A stretch of DNA of 6,966 nt from Phycisphaerae bacterium (lineage in GTDB: Bacteria > Planctomycetota > Phycisphaerae > JAJVII01), in assembly GCA_028706835.1 (NCBI GenBank), contig JAQTVL010000237.1, positions 1 through 6,966 on the forward strand. The letters run 5' to 3'. Below are positions 5,187 to 6,966 of the stretch, in pieces (position 1 is the stretch's first letter; each line of letters starts with the position of its first letter). The position numbers and the translations under genes are program-made. The notes under the pieces were generated by a model. It searched no databases. It was not told the DNA's origin and saw only the letters and a program-made list of their open reading frames with translations.

Positions 5187-6476
5187 ATGAGCGATGAATC
5201 AAAACCCGCGCCCGCGTTGATCCCGCTGCCCCCCCTGCCGTATCTCACGGCTGACCTGCCGGGCATCGGCGGGCACATCAAGCTTCGGCCACAGGATTTC
5301 GTCGTCACCGAAATCCCGGCCTACGACCCCGCCGGCGCCGGCACGCACGTGTATTTCCTCATCGAAAAGACCGACATCGACACCCGCACCGCCGTCGTGC
5401 GGATCGCCCACGCCCTCGGCCGGGAGACCCGCGACTTCGGCTACGCGGGCATGAAGGACCGCCGCGCCGTCGCCCGGCAGATGCTCTCCATCGAGCACGT
5501 CGATCCAGCCGTCATCGAGAAGCTCGAAGTCCCCGGTGTCCGCGTGCTCAACGTCGCCCTGCACGGCAACAAGCTCCGCCTCGGCCACCTGGCCGGCAAC
5601 CGGTTCGATATCAGGATTCGCGGCGTGACCGCGGACCAACTGGCTGACACCCGGCGGATACTGGACGTGCTGAGCCGCCGGGGCCTGCCGAACTATTTCG
5701 GCCCGCAGCGGTTCGGCGTCCGCGGCACAGGCCACCTGCTCGGCCTGGCGTTGCTTCGCGGCGACGATCAGGAATTCCTGGACCTGTTTCTCGGCCGGCC
5801 CGACGAGTCGATCGACTACGGCGCGATGCTGCGGGCGCGGAAGCTCTACACCGACGGCAAGTTCGACGACGCCCGGCACGCCTGGCCGGGCCATCACCGC
5901 GAAGAACGGGCCGCCCTCGGCGCCCTGGTCCACGGCCGGAACGCCCGGCGGGCGAGATTCGCCGTCGATAAGCACCTCCGCCGGCTGTTCCTGTCCGCCC
6001 TTCAGAGCTTCCTGTTCAACGAGGTCGTCGCGGCCCGCCTGCCGACCATCGACAAGGTGCTGCTGGGCGACCTGGCGTTCATCCACGGCCGGGGTGCGGT
6101 GTTCGCCGCGCTGGACCCCGCCGTCGAGCAGCCCCGCGCGGACTCGCTGGAAATTTCGCCGTCGGGCCCGCTCTACGGATTCAAGATGACCTGGCCGACC
6201 GGCGAGGCGGAGAAGATCGAGCGCGACGTGGTCACTCGCAACGGCGTGGACGTAGCCTGGTTCGGCCAGGGCGAGCACAACATCCGCGGCGAGCGTCGCC
6301 CGCTGCGCATCCCGCTGCCCAAAGCGACGTGCAGTTCCGGCGTGGACGACGCCGGCGTCTACATCGAAGTGAGCTTCGCCCTGCCCTCCGGCGCCTACGC
6401 GACCGTGGCCCTCCGCGAGTTGATGAAATCCGAAGAAGGCGAATCGGAAGAATCCCCCGGCGCATCGGAGGACTGA
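5187..6476 (+). CDS. truD: tRNA pseudouridine(13) synthase TruD
   Basis: A 429-residue TruD-family enzyme, which isomerises uridine 13 in the D-arm of certain tRNAs (tRNA-Glu in E. coli) to pseudouridine in the cytoplasm. Family motifs occur in order: IKLRPQDFVVTEIP near the N-terminus, GYAGMKDRRAVARQ with the catalytic aspartate Asp91, NYFGPQRFG (169-177), the LSALQSFLFNE helix (from Leu269), SGPLYG (326-331), and a C-terminal LPSGAYATVALRELMKS. A short acidic tail follows. The frame is open upstream to an ATG at 5070, but the extra 39 residues (Pro/Arg/Ser-rich) lack family similarity and lie over promoter sequence, so ATG 5187 is chosen. It is somewhat longer than the ~350-residue E. coli enzyme, as in many TruD/Pus7 homologues. 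All active-site motifs are intact. It is probably monocistronic. Confidence 0.95.
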   Translation: MSDESKPAPALIPLPPLPYLTADLPGIGGHIKLRPQDFVVTEIPAYDPAGAGTHVYFLIEKTDIDTRTAVVRIAHALGRETRDFGYAGMKDRRAVARQMLSIEHVDPAVIEKLEVPGVRVLNVALHGNKLRLGHLAGNRFDIRIRGVTADQLADTRRILDVLSRRGLPNYFGPQRFGVRGTGHLLGLALLRGDDQEFLDLFLGRPDESIDYGAMLRARKLYTDGKFDDARHAWPGHHREERAALGALVHGRNARRARFAVDKHLRRLFLSALQSFLFNEVVAARLPTIDKVLLGDLAFIHGRGAVFAALDPAVEQPRADSLEISPSGPLYGFKMTWPTGEAEKIERDVVTRNGVDVAWFGQGEHNIRGERRPLRIPLPKATCSSGVDDAGVYIEVSFALPSGAYATVALRELMKSEEGESEESPGASED

Positions 6477-6488
6477 GCAATAGGAGTT

Positions 6489-6510
6489 TCCCCGCCCCCA
6501 CCATCGGGGA
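6489..6510. other. Small hairpin after truD
   Basis: TCCCCG (6489-6494) and CGGGGA (6505-6510) form a 6-bp stem over ten bases, 12 bases past the truD stop. No T-run follows on either strand, so it is at best a weak or factor-assisted terminator between truD and the response-regulator promoter. Confidence 0.35.
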
Positions 6511-6544
6511 ACGCGATAGAATTACCCAAACTACTGACTTGGCG

Positions 6545-6574
6545 CTGACGACGGTTTCATAACGGCGCTACAAT
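6545..6574 (+). promoter_or_regulatory. Promoter of the response-regulator gene
   Basis: CTGACG (6545-6550) resembles a sigma-70 -35 box and stands 18 bases before TACAAT (6569-6574), a good -10. Transcription would start near 6581, giving a leader of about 18 bases that includes the Shine-Dalgarno. The CGCTACAAT around the -10 is identical to that of truD. Confidence 0.55.
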
Positions 6575-6587
6575 AGGCAGCAAGGTT

Positions 6588-6593
6588 TAGGAG
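6588..6593 (+). promoter_or_regulatory. Shine-Dalgarno of the response-regulator gene
   Basis: TAGGAG lies five bases before the ATG at 6599 and supports that start codon. Confidence 0.65.
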
Positions 6594-6598
6594 CAATC

Positions 6599-6966
6599 AT
6601 GGCCCCAGCGCCCATCAACATCCTCATGGTCGAAGACAACGAAGGCGACGTCTTTCTCACCAAGGAGGCCTTCCGCGAGGCGAAGGTCCACAACAACCTC
6701 ACCGTCGTCAACGACGGCGTCGAGGCGATCGACTTCCTCCGCCGCCGCGGCAAATACGCCGACGCCACCCGCCCCGACCTCATCCTGCTCGACCTGAACC
6801 TGCCCCGAATGGACGGCCGGGAGGTGCTGGCGGAAATCAAGCCCGACCCGGAACTTGGCAGCATTCCCGTTGTCGTGCTCACCAGCTCGGCTGCGGAGCA
6901 GGACATCGTCAAGGCCTACGGGCTTCACGCGAACTGCTACGTGGTCAAACCGGTGGACTTTCGCAC
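6599..6966 (+). CDS. Single-domain response regulator, CheY/Rcp1-like (3' end outside window)
   Basis: 122 codons are visible before the right edge. The receiver fold is clear: acidic pair Glu12-Asp13 in VEDNEGDVFL, phospho-acceptor Asp65 in LLDLNLPRMDG, Thr95 in VVLTSS, and Lys117 in VVKPVD. All are the conserved residues needed for phosphotransfer from a histidine kinase. The EDNEGDVFLTKEAFREAK opening and DGVEAIDFLRRRGKY segment are typical of the short Rcp1-type receivers first described with cyanobacterial phytochromes, usually ~140-150 residues with no DNA-binding domain; so probably only ~20-30 residues are missing. A partner kinase, if adjacent, would be to the right of the window. 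It has its own promoter and ribosome binding site. Whether an output domain follows cannot be seen. Confidence 0.9.
   Translation, partial: MAPAPINILMVEDNEGDVFLTKEAFREAKVHNNLTVVNDGVEAIDFLRRRGKYADATRPDLILLDLNLPRMDGREVLAEIKPDPELGSIPVVVLTSSAAEQDIVKAYGLHANCYVVKPVDFR

Noticed and set aside
4756..5190. 144-codon + strand frame before truD
   Set aside because: Low-complexity Pro/Arg/Ser/Ala translation crossing repeats and a terminator, with no motif.
5199..6278. 359-codon open frame on the minus strand
   Set aside because: Antisense to truD, which has all family motifs; the translation resembles no family and has skewed Val/Gly/Arg/Asp content.

Overview
The window is GC-rich bacterial DNA. Gene content (a long PQQ-type beta-propeller protein and a fused Gfo/Idh/MocA + aldo/keto reductase enzyme) and the amino-acid usage suggest the Planctomycetota, perhaps the Phycisphaerae. 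That assignment is an inference from family distribution; no rRNA or other phylogenetic marker gene is present. All four protein genes are on the + strand.

Layout: (1) 2-1921, the 3' part of a gene for a protein with a helical, TPR-like N-terminal stretch followed by PQQ/quinoprotein-type beta-propeller repeats; the reading frame is open to the left edge. (2) 1976-3976, a 666-residue fusion of a Gfo/Idh/MocA NAD(P)-dependent dehydrogenase with a complete aldo/keto reductase carrying the Asp-Tyr-Lys-His tetrad. It lies 54 bases after gene 1 and may be co-transcribed with it. (3) 3977-5186, about 1.2 kb with no credible gene. (4) 5187-6476, truD, the tRNA pseudouridine-13 synthase, which appears to start on a leaderless or nearly leaderless mRNA. 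(5) 6599-6966, the start of a CheY/Rcp1-like single-domain response regulator with its own promoter and Shine-Dalgarno, cut by the right edge.

The gene-free region is the unusual part. Its left end carries, on the minus strand, domains V and VI of a group II intron: a 30-base domain V with a CGC triad (class C type), and a domain VI with a bulged branch-point A eight bases from a GAU 3' end. No reverse transcriptase or recognisable 5' intron end accompanies it, so it is a remnant or an ORF-less derivative. To its right are a minus-strand terminator-like hairpin, a putative ~180-bp MITE with 14-bp terminal inverted repeats (13 of 14 matching) flanked by TA, and a block rich in small hairpins with three-base loops. 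That block includes two inverted copies of a 33-base repeat (31/33 identical), each followed by a perfect 6-bp hairpin of different sequence. It also includes a diverged direct repeat and a second minus-strand terminator with no gene to terminate. The region looks like a landing zone for small mobile or structured repeats, not a protein-coding locus.

The genes do not form one evident pathway. Genes 1 and 2 may share a transcript, whereas truD and the response regulator each have a promoter-like CGCTACAAT element just upstream and look independent.
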